From Parafrankia irregularis (GTDB lineage: Bacteria > Actinomycetota > Actinomycetes > Frankiales > Frankiaceae): a DNA stretch of 64,000 nucleotides. Location: positions 237,813 through 301,812 of the forward strand of contig NZ_FAOZ01000005.1 in NCBI RefSeq assembly GCF_001536285.1, given 5' to 3'. Numbering within the stretch: position 1 is the stretch's first letter; each line of letters begins with the position of its first letter. This document shows positions 55,044 to 64,000 of this stretch, in pieces. The notes below the pieces were generated by a model. That model was not told where the DNA came from. It worked only from the letters and a program-made list of their open reading frames with translations, and searched no databases. Both the position numbers and the translations under genes were made by a program.

Positions 55044-56147
55044 GTGTCCACCACCGGGAACGAGCCGGGCCGCACCCTGGCTGCCCCGGAAGGTGGGCTG
55101 CGTGCACTGCAGAGCCGTGCGCTGCCGAACAGCGCGCGGGTTGCCGCAAGGCGGGCGTTGCGCGCCCTGACCTGGTTCCGGGCGTTCGCGCGGTCGGATG
55201 GCCCAGATCGGGGCGAGGCCGTGCGAGATCTTGCCCGTCGGCTGCTGCAACCGAGGTCCTGGGTTCCCTGGGGCGCGCTGCGACTGGCCCGGGCGACGGT
55301 CGCCAACGCGTGGCGGCACCGCGTCCTCGGGCTCGCCGCCGAGGCGGGCTTCTGGCAGCTGCTCTCCATGCCACCGCTGCTGCTCGCGCTGCTCGGTGCG
55401 ATCGGCTACCTCGGCGACATCCTCGGCGGTGATGCCGTCGACAACGTCCGGCAGAGCATCCTCGGCGGTGCCGACAACCTGCTGACCGCGTCGGTGGTCG
55501 ACGGAACGGTCCGGCCGACGATCGACCAGATCCTCTCTCGCGGCCGCCCGGACGTCATCTCCATCGGTTTCCTGTTGTCCTTGTGGACCGGGTCCACCGC
55601 CATGGCGACCTTCGTCAACACGATCACGATCGCCTACGGCCAGCGGGACCTCCGTTCCGCGGTCCGCAGCCGCCTGCTCGCGCTGTGGCTGTTCATGGCC
55701 CAGGTCGCGACCGGCGTCATCCTGCTGCCCGCGCTGGTACTCGGGCCCAGCCTGCTCTCCGACCTGCTCGACGCCGGCCGGCACCCAGCTGTGGACGAGC
55801 TGCTGCGGGACGTCTTCTGGCCCGTGGTCGGCGTGGTGGCGCTGGCCATGCTGACGACGCTCTACCACCTCGCACTGCCCCAGCGACGCCCCTGGCGACG
55901 GGCGCTGCCGGGCGCCGCCCTCGCGCTGTTCCTCTGGCTGGTGGGCAGCTATCTGCTTCGGATGTACCTGGAGCTGGTCTTCAGCAACGAGCTTGTCTAC
56001 GGCTCGCTCGCGGCACCGGTGGCGGCGCTGCTGTTCTTCTACATCACCGCGCTCGCGGTGCTGCTCGGCGCGGAGCTGAACGCCGCACTGGACGAACGAC
56101 CGCCCCGCCCACGCCGGGGCGGTGAGCATCGGGCCCGTCCGCGCTAG
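55044..56147 (+). CDS. YihY/virulence factor BrkB family membrane protein
   Basis: A 367-residue inner-membrane protein with about six helices between residues ~100 and 350. Family strings: AEAGFWQLLSMPPLLLALLGAIGYLG, SGSTAMATFVNTITIAYGQRD-type loop, PQRRPWRRALPGAALALFLWLVGSYLLRMYL and YGSLAAPVAALLFFYITALAVLLGAELNAAL. This family was once called RNase BN, but that activity belongs to another protein; its true role is unknown. GTG 55044 is chosen. It converges on the LCP gene. Confidence 0.88.
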   Translation: MSTTGNEPGRTLAAPEGGLRALQSRALPNSARVAARRALRALTWFRAFARSDGPDRGEAVRDLARRLLQPRSWVPWGALRLARATVANAWRHRVLGLAAEAGFWQLLSMPPLLLALLGAIGYLGDILGGDAVDNVRQSILGGADNLLTASVVDGTVRPTIDQILSRGRPDVISIGFLLSLWTGSTAMATFVNTITIAYGQRDLRSAVRSRLLALWLFMAQVATGVILLPALVLGPSLLSDLLDAGRHPAVDELLRDVFWPVVGVVALAMLTTLYHLALPQRRPWRRALPGAALALFLWLVGSYLLRMYLELVFSNELVYGSLAAPVAALLFFYITALAVLLGAELNAALDERPPRPRRGGEHRARPR

Positions 56148-56224
56148 CGTGCTGGCATCTCCCTCGGCTCTCGCCAGGGCGGATGTCAGCACGGGTGCGG
56201 GCTTCAACAGGTGCGCGCGGACTG

Positions 56225-56272
56225 GCGCAGGTGCGGGCTGGCGCAGGTGCGGGCTGGCGCAGGTGCGGGCGG
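56225..56272. repeat. 16-bp tandem repeat between convergent genes
   Basis: Three copies of GCGCAGGTGCGGGCTG (56225-56240, 56241-56256, 56257-56272), with degenerate units back to ~56190. They fill the 128-bp gap between the YihY and LCP stop codons; no other feature was found there. Confidence 0.88.
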
Positions 56273-56275
56273 GCT

Positions 56276-57931
56276 TCAGTAGGTGCAGCCGGCTCCCTCC
56301 GCCGGCGCGGGCGCGGCCTGGGCCAACATGACGGTGCCAGGCGCCACCTCGTCGAGCTGCGTCACAAGGCTGGCCGTCCTGGCCGGGTGGGCGGCCATGG
56401 CGGGTGACCAGTTCACCGCACGTGCGGACGTGATCGTCGTGTCGCCGGTGCGGGGTGCCGCGGCGCTGCGCTGCGGGGCGCCGCCAAGCTTGTCCAACAG
56501 CTCCGCCAGCTCATCGGGCTTCGCCAGGAGTACCGACTGCTCGCCCGCCCTCCCCGGGGTGGCCGGCACGGTCGCGAAGGTCACCGCACCGCTGCTGATC
56601 CCCTGCATCCGGATGGCCAGCAGACGCAGGTCGGCCAGCGAGGTGTTCTGATCCAGGGTCAGGGCGGAGGTGGCCGCGTCGACGACATCCAGGAGCTTCT
56701 TCGGGTTCAGCAGCGTGCTGGTCGAGGCGACCGATCTGAAGACCACACCGAGGAACTGTTGCTGGCGACGGATGCGGTCGATGTCGCCCTCCGGAAGGCC
56801 GTAGCGCTGCCGGACGAACGCCAGGGCCTGCTCACCGTTGAGCGTGTTGGTGCCGACCTGCCCCTGCCAGCCGGAGTACCGGTCGCTGAGGTTGTTAAAG
56901 CCGCGCGCCTTCAGATCGGCCGACAGCTCCTTCACGCAGACCGTCACGCCGCCGAGTGCGTCCGTCATCGCCTGGAAGCCCACGAAGTCGATCTGCAGGT
57001 AGTGATCGACGCGGATGTTGGTGAGCGTCTCGATCGTGCGGACGAGCAGCGACGGCCCGCCGTAGGCGAAGGCCGCGTTGAGCTTGGACTTCTGCGCCTC
57101 GTGCGCGACACCGGCTGAGTCGGTGTAGGCGGGTATCTGGACCCAGAGGTCCCGAGGAAAGGACAGCAGGGTTGTCGAGCCGTCGGCATCGAGGTGGGCC
57201 AGGATCGTGGTGTCCGACCGTTGCCCTTCGGTCTGCCCGAACTCGCCCCCGGTACCGGCCCGGGTGTCAGAGCCGACCAGAAGGATGTTCTGCGTGCCCG
57301 CCCCGGCCGCGGCCGGGCGCGCGGAGGCGTCGGAGAACTTCAGCTCCACACGCCCGACCTTGCCGTCGTAGTGCCGCAGCACGGCCCAGCCGGTGGTCGC
57401 CCCCAGGAGAAGGACGATCGAGACGAGCGCCGCGCACGCCGTCACGGTGCGGCGCATCCCACTGACCGGCCGGCGCTGCTCCTCCTGGTCGGGGGCGGGC
57501 CCATAGGGCTCGTAGGAGTCATAGGGGTCGCGAGGCCCGCCCGGCCTACCCGACCTGTTCGGTCCACCCGGTGGGCCGTGGCGGGCAGGACCGTTCGGAG
57601 CTGGCCTCGGCTCACGCTGCGGCCAGCTGCCGGCAGGCCAGTTCTCCCCTCCGGGCGCACGCCGGGCGGAACCCCCCGCGGGCGGTGGAGTGGGACGTGC
57701 CTGGCCCGGACGGGGCGGACCACCGCGTTCCGGGGCCGCCGGGCGCTCCTGGGGCCGGGGCTGGCGCGCCGGGGGGCGTCGGGGTGCTCCGGGCTGCCGA
57801 GGTGCTCCGGGCTGCCGAGGTGCTCCGGAATCCGGAGGCAGCGGTCGGCCAGACCCTCGGCCCGGTGGCGTGCGACGACGGTCACGCGGATCCCAGTGGC
57901 CCGGATCGTCATTGTTCGGAGGCCAGCTCAC
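56276..57931 (-). CDS. LytR-CpsA-Psr (LCP) family glycopolymer ligase
   Basis: A 551-residue membrane-anchored enzyme. A Pro/Arg/Gly-rich cytoplasmic region (~155 residues, with APRQPG repeats of 18 bp at 57783-57832) precedes one TM helix (VTACAALVSIVLLLGATTGWAVL). The LCP domain is extracellular: ILLVGSDTRAG, GQRSDTTILAHLD, LLSFPRDLWVQIP, KLNAAFAYGGPSLLVRTIE and RQRYGLPEGDIDRIRRQQQFL. The Arg/Asp residues bind polyprenyl-phosphate. LCP enzymes attach teichoic-acid-like or arabinogalactan-type polymers to peptidoglycan. The GTG 57931 start is preferred for its GAGGGG site (spacing 8); GTG 57937 is close. Confidence 0.9.
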   Translation of the reverse strand: MSWPPNNDDPGHWDPRDRRRTPPGRGSGRPLPPDSGAPRQPGAPRQPGAPRRPPARQPRPQERPAAPERGGPPRPGQARPTPPPAGGSARRAPGGENWPAGSWPQREPRPAPNGPARHGPPGGPNRSGRPGGPRDPYDSYEPYGPAPDQEEQRRPVSGMRRTVTACAALVSIVLLLGATTGWAVLRHYDGKVGRVELKFSDASARPAAAGAGTQNILLVGSDTRAGTGGEFGQTEGQRSDTTILAHLDADGSTTLLSFPRDLWVQIPAYTDSAGVAHEAQKSKLNAAFAYGGPSLLVRTIETLTNIRVDHYLQIDFVGFQAMTDALGGVTVCVKELSADLKARGFNNLSDRYSGWQGQVGTNTLNGEQALAFVRQRYGLPEGDIDRIRRQQQFLGVVFRSVASTSTLLNPKKLLDVVDAATSALTLDQNTSLADLRLLAIRMQGISSGAVTFATVPATPGRAGEQSVLLAKPDELAELLDKLGGAPQRSAAAPRTGDTTITSARAVNWSPAMAAHPARTASLVTQLDEVAPGTVMLAQAAPAPAEGAGCTY

Positions 57932-59246
57932 GGCCACGTCCCCTCGTTCACCCGCCGGGACGAGCCACGTCGCCCCCACGGAGCCGGCGGACTCCTGCCG
58001 CCGAGCGCCTGCCCGTCGAACCTTCGGCTGGATCGACCGCCGAAGGCCGTCGGAATCTCATCCGACGCCGCACCAGGCTGGCCGCTGCCGACGCCGCTCG
58101 ACATCCCCACGGCCGCCGCGGCAGCCGCGAGCCTCGGTCGGCACGGCTACGCGGACCACCACAGCGGCCCACCCTTTTCTACCTGTGTTCTGGCGACCCG
58201 CAGGGTTCTACCGATATCTCTGTCCGGCATCTGATTGCCCGACTCGACAGTCGACATCATCAAACCGCCGACATCCGGCCGATACCGCCCGACGTCCGAC
58301 AGCCGACACAGGCACAGGCACGGGCACGGCCGGCAGGCGACGCCGTCCCGCCGAGCCCACCGGCCGGGCCGGGGACGCCGTTCGCGGAGCCACGTCGCGG
58401 ACGCCGGTCGCGGAGCCCGGCCGCCTGGTGGTGGCGCGGCCGCGGCCGATGGACGGACCACCCGGGTCCGGCCCGTCGCGGCGATCACGCGGTCTGAATA
58501 CCACCAGACTTGAAAGGATTAGAAATTGGAGGGCCGCGACCAGTGCCTTCCACCCGGCGCAATCGTCGCTACCACCCGGCCTCCGGGCACCGCGCGTCGC
58601 GGGCTGGCACCGGTGGCGCCGATAACACGGAAGTCCTGGTCTTCCACGATCGACTGGTCTTCCACGATCGACCTGGCGGGTTTGCACCCTCACCGCGACC
58701 GGCGGTAAGTGATGAACGCCATACTCTGCCCCCCGTGGCCGAGGCCCGCGCCCCTTCCGCCCACGGGTGCACCGGTTTACCCGTCGCCGGAGCGCCCCCG
58801 CCCGAATTCGGTGCCGAGACGTGGCACGAACCGAAGGCGACGTACCCCTCCCCCACAGGTTGGGCCCCTATCACAACCACCCCGGTAGTTCTTCCACCGA
58901 ACATCTCCGGCCGAACACCGATGTCGGCAACGATCCGCGACGTGAAGTTACGGTCCGTCGCATCGCGCCAGGGTGCGGAACGCCTGATTGCGAACCGCCG
59001 CCACTCCCCGTGAACTGCGACGATCATTTGCCGGTGACCGGGCCGTGGGATCGCGGACCGTACCGCCTCTCGAGCGTCGCACCGGACGCTCCAGGTGTCA
59101 CGATGAGTACGCATCATCATCGCTAACGGATCCAGACAAAATCTGGGCGAGATCCGGTGCGAGATGAGCCGCGACGCGAACCGGCCGGGTCCGCCACAGC
59201 GAGCGCCGCTACCCGACCATGGCTCGATCGGCCTACCGTTAACGGT
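57932..59246. other. Long intergenic region between LCP and pepP genes
   Basis: A 1.3-kb gap between divergent genes. Short ORFs exist on both strands, but none has family-like sequence or steady codon bias, so I call none. It contains a two-copy 18-bp tandem repeat CTGGTCTTCCACGATCGA (58636-58671), which resembles half of the dispersed hairpin element, and simple ACAGGC repeats near 58308-58330. An A/T-richer stretch lies at 58492-58530. Promoters for both flanking genes must be here. Confidence 0.5.
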
Positions 59247-61037
59247 ATGAGCGCCCAGTCCCACCAAACACCAGCTTCACACCCCGCCGCGGCCCCGTCG
59301 CAGGACAGCCCGACCGCGGACAGCGCACAACGGAGCTCTCTCACTTCGGGCGGCTCGGAAGTGGCGTCCGTCCGGTCTTCGACGGGTGTCTCCGCACCGG
59401 CCGCATCCGCAACGGGGTCCGCGGAAAACCCGGGCGAGGAGGATCAGGAATCGTCCCGGCCGACGATCGGGACAACTCGGCCACAGGAGTCGGCGAAGAT
59501 TGCCACGGATCCACGGGCACCACTGCCCGCCGCGGGCGGTGTGACGACGGATGAACAAGCCGCGGACGAACCGGACAGGAACGGACAGGCCAAACACGAT
59601 GAGACGCCCCACGCGGCCTTCAGGCGTTTCATGGCGAGCGGGTGGGCACCGGTCGACGCGACCGTCGCACCGCGTGACGACTGTGCTCCCTACACCACCA
59701 AGCGGCGTGGGCTTCTCACCACAAGATTCCCCTCCGACACACTCGTCGTACCGAGCGGTGGGCTCCATGTGCGGGCGAACGACACCGATTACCCGTTTCG
59801 CCCGGGCAGTGACTTCTTCTGGCTCACCGGTTGTCACGAACCGGACGCCGTCCTGATCCTGCATCCCAACGCGGCCGGCGACCATGACGCCGTGCTCTAT
59901 CTCGCCGACCGTTCCGACCGCTCCAGCTCCGCGTTCTACACCGATCGCCGATACGGCGAACTATGGGTCGGCCCTCGCCCTGGCGTGCGGGAGACCACAG
60001 CCGCGCTCGACATCGAATGCAGGCCGCTGCCGGAACTGCCCGAAGCACTCGCCCAGCTCTCTCCGGCAAGGACGAGAGTTCTGCGCGGGCTGGACAGCCG
60101 AGTTGATCGGGCGGTGAGCCGCTGGGCGCCGCCCGGCACGGCCGTCGACCGGGATGCCGCGTTCGCCCAGACGCTGTCCGAACTTCGACTGGTCAAGGAT
60201 GATTTCGAGATCGCGCGGCTGGACGAGGCGGTCGCCGCGACCATTGTCGGCTTCACCGAGTGTGTGACCGAGTTCGGTTATGCGGCGACACTGCCCAACG
60301 GTGAGCGTTGGCTGGAGGGAACCTTCTGGCGGCGGGCCCGGGTCGACGGCAACGACGTCGGTTACGGATCCATCGTGGCCTGCGGACCACACGCGACAAC
60401 ACTGCACTGGGTGCGGGATGACGGCCCCGTGCGGCCCGGTGACCTGGCGCTTCTCGACATGGGCGTCGAGAGCCGCTCGCTGTACACCGCGGACGTGACG
60501 CGGACGCTGCCGGTGAACGGACGCTTCAGCCCGTTGCAGCGCCAGGTCCATGAGATCGTCTACCAGGCACAACAGGCTGGAATAGCGGCGGTCCGGCCAG
60601 GTGCGGCCTTCCTCGATCCACACCGCGCGGCGATGCGGGTGATCGCACAGGCCCTGCACGACTGGGGGCTGCTTCCGGTCACGCCCGACGAGTCACTCAG
60701 CGAGGATCCGAAGGCACCGGGTGCCGGTCTGCATCGGCGCTACACGCTGCACTCCACGTCACACATGCTCGGACTGGATGTGCACGACTGCGCGCACGCA
60801 CGCGACGAGACATACCGGGATGCGGCGCTGGAGGCCGGGATGGTGCTGACCGTCGAACCGGGCCTCTACTTCCAGCCCGATGACCTCACCGTCCCACCGG
60901 AGCTTCGTGGGATCGGCGTCCGGATAGAGGACGACATCCTGGTGACGTCACAGGGAAGTCGGAACATGTCGGCCGCGCTCCCGCGTTCGGCCGACGATGT
61001 CGAAAAGTGGATGGCCGGCGAAGCCGTCAGGTACTGA
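59247..61037 (+). CDS. pepP: Xaa-Pro aminopeptidase (M24B, PepP-like)
   Basis: A 596-residue metallopeptidase removing N-terminal residues before proline. After ~130 low-complexity residues, the AMP_N domain runs from FRRFMASGWAP to ~335 (GSDFFWLTGCHEPDAVLIL). The pita-bread domain follows with all metal ligands: Asp in LLDMGVE, Asp in YTADVTRTLP, His in TSHMLGLDVHD, Glu in LTVEPGLYF and Glu in GVRIEDDIL. The long Ser/Thr/Ala N-terminus is unlike typical PepP. ATG 59247 has no strong ribosome site; later starts near residue 120 are possible. Confidence 0.93.
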   Translation: MSAQSHQTPASHPAAAPSQDSPTADSAQRSSLTSGGSEVASVRSSTGVSAPAASATGSAENPGEEDQESSRPTIGTTRPQESAKIATDPRAPLPAAGGVTTDEQAADEPDRNGQAKHDETPHAAFRRFMASGWAPVDATVAPRDDCAPYTTKRRGLLTTRFPSDTLVVPSGGLHVRANDTDYPFRPGSDFFWLTGCHEPDAVLILHPNAAGDHDAVLYLADRSDRSSSAFYTDRRYGELWVGPRPGVRETTAALDIECRPLPELPEALAQLSPARTRVLRGLDSRVDRAVSRWAPPGTAVDRDAAFAQTLSELRLVKDDFEIARLDEAVAATIVGFTECVTEFGYAATLPNGERWLEGTFWRRARVDGNDVGYGSIVACGPHATTLHWVRDDGPVRPGDLALLDMGVESRSLYTADVTRTLPVNGRFSPLQRQVHEIVYQAQQAGIAAVRPGAAFLDPHRAAMRVIAQALHDWGLLPVTPDESLSEDPKAPGAGLHRRYTLHSTSHMLGLDVHDCAHARDETYRDAALEAGMVLTVEPGLYFQPDDLTVPPELRGIGVRIEDDILVTSQGSRNMSAALPRSADDVEKWMAGEAVRY

Positions 61038-61123
61038 AACCACGGGGATCCAGCCGGCCGGCCGCCCATTTGGTCGCCCCCGGCCGCAGTACGGCCACTG
61101 GCCGGCAATCGACACAACGTGGT

Positions 61124-61163
61124 CTGGTTCCTGCCCATCGACCACTCGATGGGCAGGAACCAG
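61124..61163. terminator. Bidirectional terminator between pepP and lsr2
   Basis: A perfect 18-bp stem CTGGTTCCTGCCCATCGA (61124-61141) / 61146-61163 around a 4-base loop, between convergent genes. Stability is very high. No long T-run is present on either side. The rest of the 256-bp gap shows nothing else. Confidence 0.85.
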
Positions 61164-61293
61164 GACGCGAAACATGATCACGTCTTCTTCGGCCGCCGGC
61201 CCGAGGAGACCCACACCAACTATCAGGGTTGTGCTCGGGTAGTACCTGGGTCGATGACTCGACACGTCGACCCGTAAAGCAGTGGGACCTGGC

Positions 61294-61635
61294 TCAGTGA
61301 GCCTTGTCGTACGCCTCAACGATGTTCGACGCGATACGCCCACGGTCACTCACCGTGTAGCCGTTGCTGCGCGCCCACTCACGAATGTCGGCGGTGCGGT
61401 CGGTTCCACCGGTACGCCGCGAAGCGGCCCGGGCGCCACGCCGGCCACTGGCAGCGCGCCCGCCGGAACGACGAGCGGCGGTGACGAACGGCGCCAGCGA
61501 CTCCCGCAACTTCGTGGCGTTCTTCTCCGACAGGTCGATCTCATACTGTGCGCCGTCCAGTCCGAACCGGACTGTCTCGTCGGCCTCTTCTCCGCTGAGA
61601 TCGTCAATCAACGAGACGATGGTCTTCTGGGCCAT
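61294..61635 (-). CDS. lsr2: Nucleoid-associated protein Lsr2
   Basis: A 113-residue H-NS-like protein. The N-terminal oligomerisation domain reads MAQKTIVSLIDDLSGEEADETVRFGLDG, followed by a basic linker. The DNA-binding AT-hook-like motif RGR is in YTVSDRGRIASNIVEAY (98-100). Lsr2 binds A/T-rich DNA and silences horizontally acquired genes in actinobacteria. GAAGGAGAG precedes the ATG, and a good promoter lies 44-74 bp upstream. Confidence 0.96.
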   Translation of the reverse strand: MAQKTIVSLIDDLSGEEADETVRFGLDGAQYEIDLSEKNATKLRESLAPFVTAARRSGGRAASGRRGARAASRRTGGTDRTADIREWARSNGYTVSDRGRIASNIVEAYDKAH

Positions 61636-61678
61636 GCCACTCTCCTTCAGGTCAGCGGACCGCAGAACTTACGGGTCT

Positions 61679-61709
61679 AGTATTACCACGAGAACACCGT
61701 GAACTGTCA
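61679..61709 (-). promoter_or_regulatory. Candidate lsr2 promoter
   Basis: On the minus strand TGACAG (plus 61704-61709) and TAATACT (plus 61679-61685) are separated by 18 bases. This is close to a sigma-70/HrdB-type promoter, with the -10 about 44 bp upstream of the ATG. Confidence 0.55.
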
Positions 61710-62074
61710 CGCCTGGTTCGTCAGACTCGCGCGGCAACCGTGACGATGGCGCAAGTGGCCACCGCGAGTGGACGCACGACGCAGCCCAAAGGAGTGGATC
61801 GACATCGACATGATAGAGAGATGATCATGTTCTTCGAATCACACCTTCCGGTTCGAAACGTCGACCCACGAACGTCCCGACGACGGCACGCGGCAACCCA
61901 CCGGCGACCCGCCTCGGCACCGAGACACCGGTACGCGGACGGTCAGCAGGCTTCGTACGCCTCCGGACCGTTCGATTGCCCGGCAAACGAGGCCACCCGC
62001 GCAGCGGCGTCTTTGGTCAAGCCCGGGCCCGTGAACCCACCGTCGTGTTTGCCAAAGCCGACCCGCGGCGCCGG
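61710..62074. other. Intergenic region between lsr2 and the PIN/NYN-like gene
   Basis: A 365-bp divergent gap that is slightly less GC-rich near 61800-61850 (ACATGATAGAGAGATGATCATG). It holds no conserved ORF. Promoter elements for the downstream gene were not identified. Confidence 0.5.
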
Positions 62075-62737
62075 ATGAGTACGCCGGATTCCGCTCCTGA
62101 CGCTATGCGCCCGACTGCCATGGACTACCGGCTCACCTGGGTCGTCGACGCGGCGAACGTCATTGGCACACGACCAGACGGCTGGTGGCGGGATCGCGCC
62201 GCCGCCGCCGGGCGACTACACAGGGACATTCTCACCCTGCTCAGCCGGCCGGATGGACTCCGCACTCCGGCGGATCGACCGTCACAGGTGCTTCTTGTTC
62301 TCGAGGGAGCCGCCCGGGCCGGTGTACCGGCCGGGCCGACCATGGCTAAGTTCGCACCAACCGCGGCCGGTACGAGCGAAATCTCCGCCGGCGACCGGGA
62401 AGACCGGACACCGGCAGCAGCACCGGAACTGAAGTCACCGTTACTGAGAATGAGCGTGGAACCCCCACGGCTCCTGGTGATCCATGCACCGGCCAGTGGG
62501 GACGACACGATCGTGGAAGCGGTACGCACCACGTCACCACCGACTCTGGTCGTGACATCGGATCAGGCACTGCGAGATCGCGTTCGCGCGCTGGGCGCAC
62601 GGGTGGTGGGCTCTGGCTGGCTCCGGGATGTCCTTGACGGGGTCAGTACACCTATATGCCGGAAATCACTATGCGGGGAATCACACCCACCCGGCACGGC
62701 CCCGGGAGCCGACAAGTTCCGGCCACCGAACCAATAG
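62075..62737 (+). CDS. PIN/NYN-like domain protein of unknown function
   Basis: A 220-residue protein. YRLTWVVDAANVIGTRPDGWWRDRAAAAGRLH at the N-terminus is the acidic metal-binding start of the PIN/NYN nuclease fold, and PTLVVTSDQALRDRVRALGARVVGSGWLRDVL near the end matches its last conserved strand. The centre (~80-140) is a low-complexity insert. Related actinobacterial proteins are annotated as NTP-pyrophosphohydrolase-associated or hypothetical; RNase activity is possible but not shown. ATG 62075 or ATG 62120 could be the start. C-terminal residues after ~195 are unconserved. Confidence 0.62.
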   Translation: MSTPDSAPDAMRPTAMDYRLTWVVDAANVIGTRPDGWWRDRAAAAGRLHRDILTLLSRPDGLRTPADRPSQVLLVLEGAARAGVPAGPTMAKFAPTAAGTSEISAGDREDRTPAAAPELKSPLLRMSVEPPRLLVIHAPASGDDTIVEAVRTTSPPTLVVTSDQALRDRVRALGARVVGSGWLRDVLDGVSTPICRKSLCGESHPPGTAPGADKFRPPNQ

Positions 62738-63401
62738 CCCTCGCGCCATCCGTGGATCGGCCCTGCTCCGCTCGGCTGTCAGGCACTCGGCTGTCAGGCA
62801 CTCGGCCATCAGGCACTCGGCCCGCCGCCACCCACTCGTCAGGCTCTCACCCGTCAGGCATTCGGCCCGCCAGATGACGGCCCGTCGGGCGTTGCGACAC
62901 CGCCGGCGGGACCGCGCTCCGTGGCCGACCGGCACGCCTGCCCACACGAGAGCCAGCGGGCCGCCTCAGCGGGTCAGACAAGCCTTCGAAAGGCGAGAGG
63001 GTAAATGAAACCCCGGATTCGCCGCGGCGCGGCACACAGACGCTCTGAGCCGCTCGCCCAGGCGCCCGACCCCTCGCCATCGGGCCGGGCCACATCCGGT
63101 ACGGGATCCCGAGGCCCCCAGCCGGCCCGAACACCGGCATGGGACCGACGGCCCGCCATCGCCACGGCGCCTGCGCGGGCACCCACCGGTTGCGTTCCCC
63201 GTGCACGAAGCCACTCACCACGAGGCCGCCGCCACGAAGCCACCCAGGATGGTGGGCCCGGTGCGGGAATCCCCGCCCGGCCGCCGCATCAGGCCAGGTG
63301 GTGCCAGTGCTGCGGCCGGCATCCGATGCGGGTCAGGCCCGCGCTGGACCGGCCGGACGGACGGGCCGGACCGAAACGGCCGGCCGAGTCGAAGCTGGAG
63401 A
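62738..63401. repeat. Intergenic region with 15-bp tandem repeat
   Basis: A 664-bp convergent gap. CTGTCAGGCACTCGG and close variants occur at 62776-62790, 62791-62805 and 62806-62820, with degenerate units to ~62870. A plus-strand ORF at 63005-63589 overlaps the ABC gene, lacks conserved sequence and is not called. No terminator hairpin was recognised. Confidence 0.7.
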
Positions 63402-64000
63402 TCAGGCTGAGACCGAAGCAGACGGTCGCCGTGGCCCCGGAGCGGCCAGTCGAGCCGAGTACCGGCCCGCCGCGGCCGTCACCTCCAGGGGAAGCCCGAA
63501 ACAGGCCGACAGATGCTCGGAGACCAGAACCTCGGCCGCCGGGCCGGCCGCGAGAACCTCGCCGCGGCGCAACAGCAGCGCGTGGGTGACCCCGACGGGG
63601 ATCTCCTCCACGTGATGGCTGACAAGGACCGTGACCGGAGCACCGGGATCGGCCGCGAAGCGGGTGAGCCGCCGCAGCAGCGCCTCCCGGGCACCGAGGT
63701 CGAGGCCGCTCGCCGGCTCGTCCAGCAGCAGCAGCTCGGGGTCGGTCATCAGCGCGCGGGCGATCTGGACGCGCTTACGCTCTCCCTCGGAGAGGGTGCC
63801 GAAGCTCCGCTCGGACAGGCTCCGGCAACCGAACTGGCTCAGCAGATCCGCCGCCCGCTTGAGGTCGACCTCGTCGTACTCCTCGCGGCCGCGCCCGAGC
63901 ACCGACCAGCCCGCGGTGACCACCGCGTCGAGCACCCGCTCGTGGTTCGGCGGCTTGTCGCTGAGAACCGGGCTGACCACCCCGACCCGGTAGCGAATGT
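63402..64000 (-). CDS. ABC transporter ATP-binding protein (N-terminus beyond window)
   Basis: The C-terminal ~199 residues of an ABC ATPase. Signature TLSEGERKRVQIARALM, Walker B ELLLLDEPASGLD and switch VLVSHHVEEIP are visible. The Walker A and start codon lie beyond base 64000; the frame is open to the window end. The sequence resembles the YlmA-like ATPases widespread in actinobacteria; partner permease and substrate are unknown. The last ~30 residues are Ala/Pro-rich. Confidence 0.88.
   Translation of the reverse strand, partial: IRYRVGVVSPVLSDKPPNHERVLDAVVTAGWSVLGRGREEYDEVDLKRAADLLSQFGCRSLSERSFGTLSEGERKRVQIARALMTDPELLLLDEPASGLDLGAREALLRRLTRFAADPGAPVTVLVSHHVEEIPVGVTHALLLRRGEVLAAGPAAEVLVSEHLSACFGLPLEVTAAAGRYSARLAAPGPRRPSASVSA

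Noticed and set aside
58510-59013. Possible small protein in the long intergenic gap
   Set aside because: Codon bias is weak, it contains the tandem repeat, and nothing matches a known family.
63005-63589. 194-residue ORF overlapping the ABC ATPase
   Set aside because: The Arg/Pro/Ala-rich composition and overlap with a supported gene on the other strand indicate a shadow frame.

Overview
The window looks like chromosomal DNA of a filamentous, very high-GC actinobacterium, and Frankia or a close relative fits best. Supporting points are the strong G/C bias at third codon positions, many GTG starts, Lsr2, the septation protein SepH, a DUF7455 zinc-ribbon protein, a strict polyphosphate glucokinase, a succinate dehydrogenase with one cytochrome b558-type anchor, and a PucR-type regulator next to a fabD-fabH-acpP-fabF operon arranged as in Streptomyces. 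Genus assignment is an inference. I saw no tRNA, rRNA, CRISPR array, integrase or transposase gene, so this reads as core chromosome plus lineage-specific surface genes.

Layout. 0-8.5 kb: the C-terminal part of an HrpA-type RNA helicase, a secreted PHB-depolymerase-like esterase, galT, soxR with an FMN reductase, and a branched-chain amino-acid-type binding lipoprotein. 8.7-12.9 kb: the converging transporter genes, livF and a single ORF that fuses LivH, LivM and LivG. 13-17.5 kb: a TerD-CAP fusion, an amidohydrolase, a roadblock/LC7 protein and a LysR regulator. 17.6-21.3 kb: sdhCAB, divergent from the LysR gene, with a T-N11-A palindrome between them. 21.4-33.9 kb: a DadA-like oxidoreductase, then an envelope/polysaccharide block: an LPXTG protein with Asp-rich repeats, DUF4012, a Wzz/BY-kinase, a CapD-like enzyme, an SDR epimerase, a NeuD-like acyltransferase, a PtpB-like phosphatase and a lipoprotein transglycosylase. 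33.9-41.1 kb: fasR-fabD-fabH-acpP-fabF and accD. 41.3-47.9 kb: a truncated DUF222 protein, an MFS exporter, an unusual FtsH-like membrane ATPase/protease translationally coupled to a lipoprotein, and a small membrane protein. 47.9-56.1 kb: moaA-mobA-DUF6457, ppgK, a giant SepH, a DUF7455 protein and a YihY/BrkB membrane protein. 56.3-64 kb: an LCP-family enzyme, a Xaa-Pro aminopeptidase, Lsr2, a PIN/NYN-like protein and a truncated ABC ATPase.

Functional links. The fab block supplies fatty-acid synthesis under FasR-like control. The 22.9-33.2 kb block looks like a surface polysaccharide and cell-wall protein module containing both a tyrosine kinase and a candidate phosphatase. The sdh genes link the TCA cycle to respiration. 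The moa/mob genes make molybdenum cofactor.

Two genome-scale signals stand out. One is a family of dispersed intergenic hairpin elements, with five copies in the first 16 kb, sharing a GGTCGT...ACGACC core and in several copies a 3' tail. The other is a set of short tandem repeats of 15-18 bp in both intergenic DNA and coding sequence, which add low-complexity or collagen-like segments to otherwise standard enzymes such as GalT, MobA, the Liv fusion, the LCP protein and the DUF222 protein.
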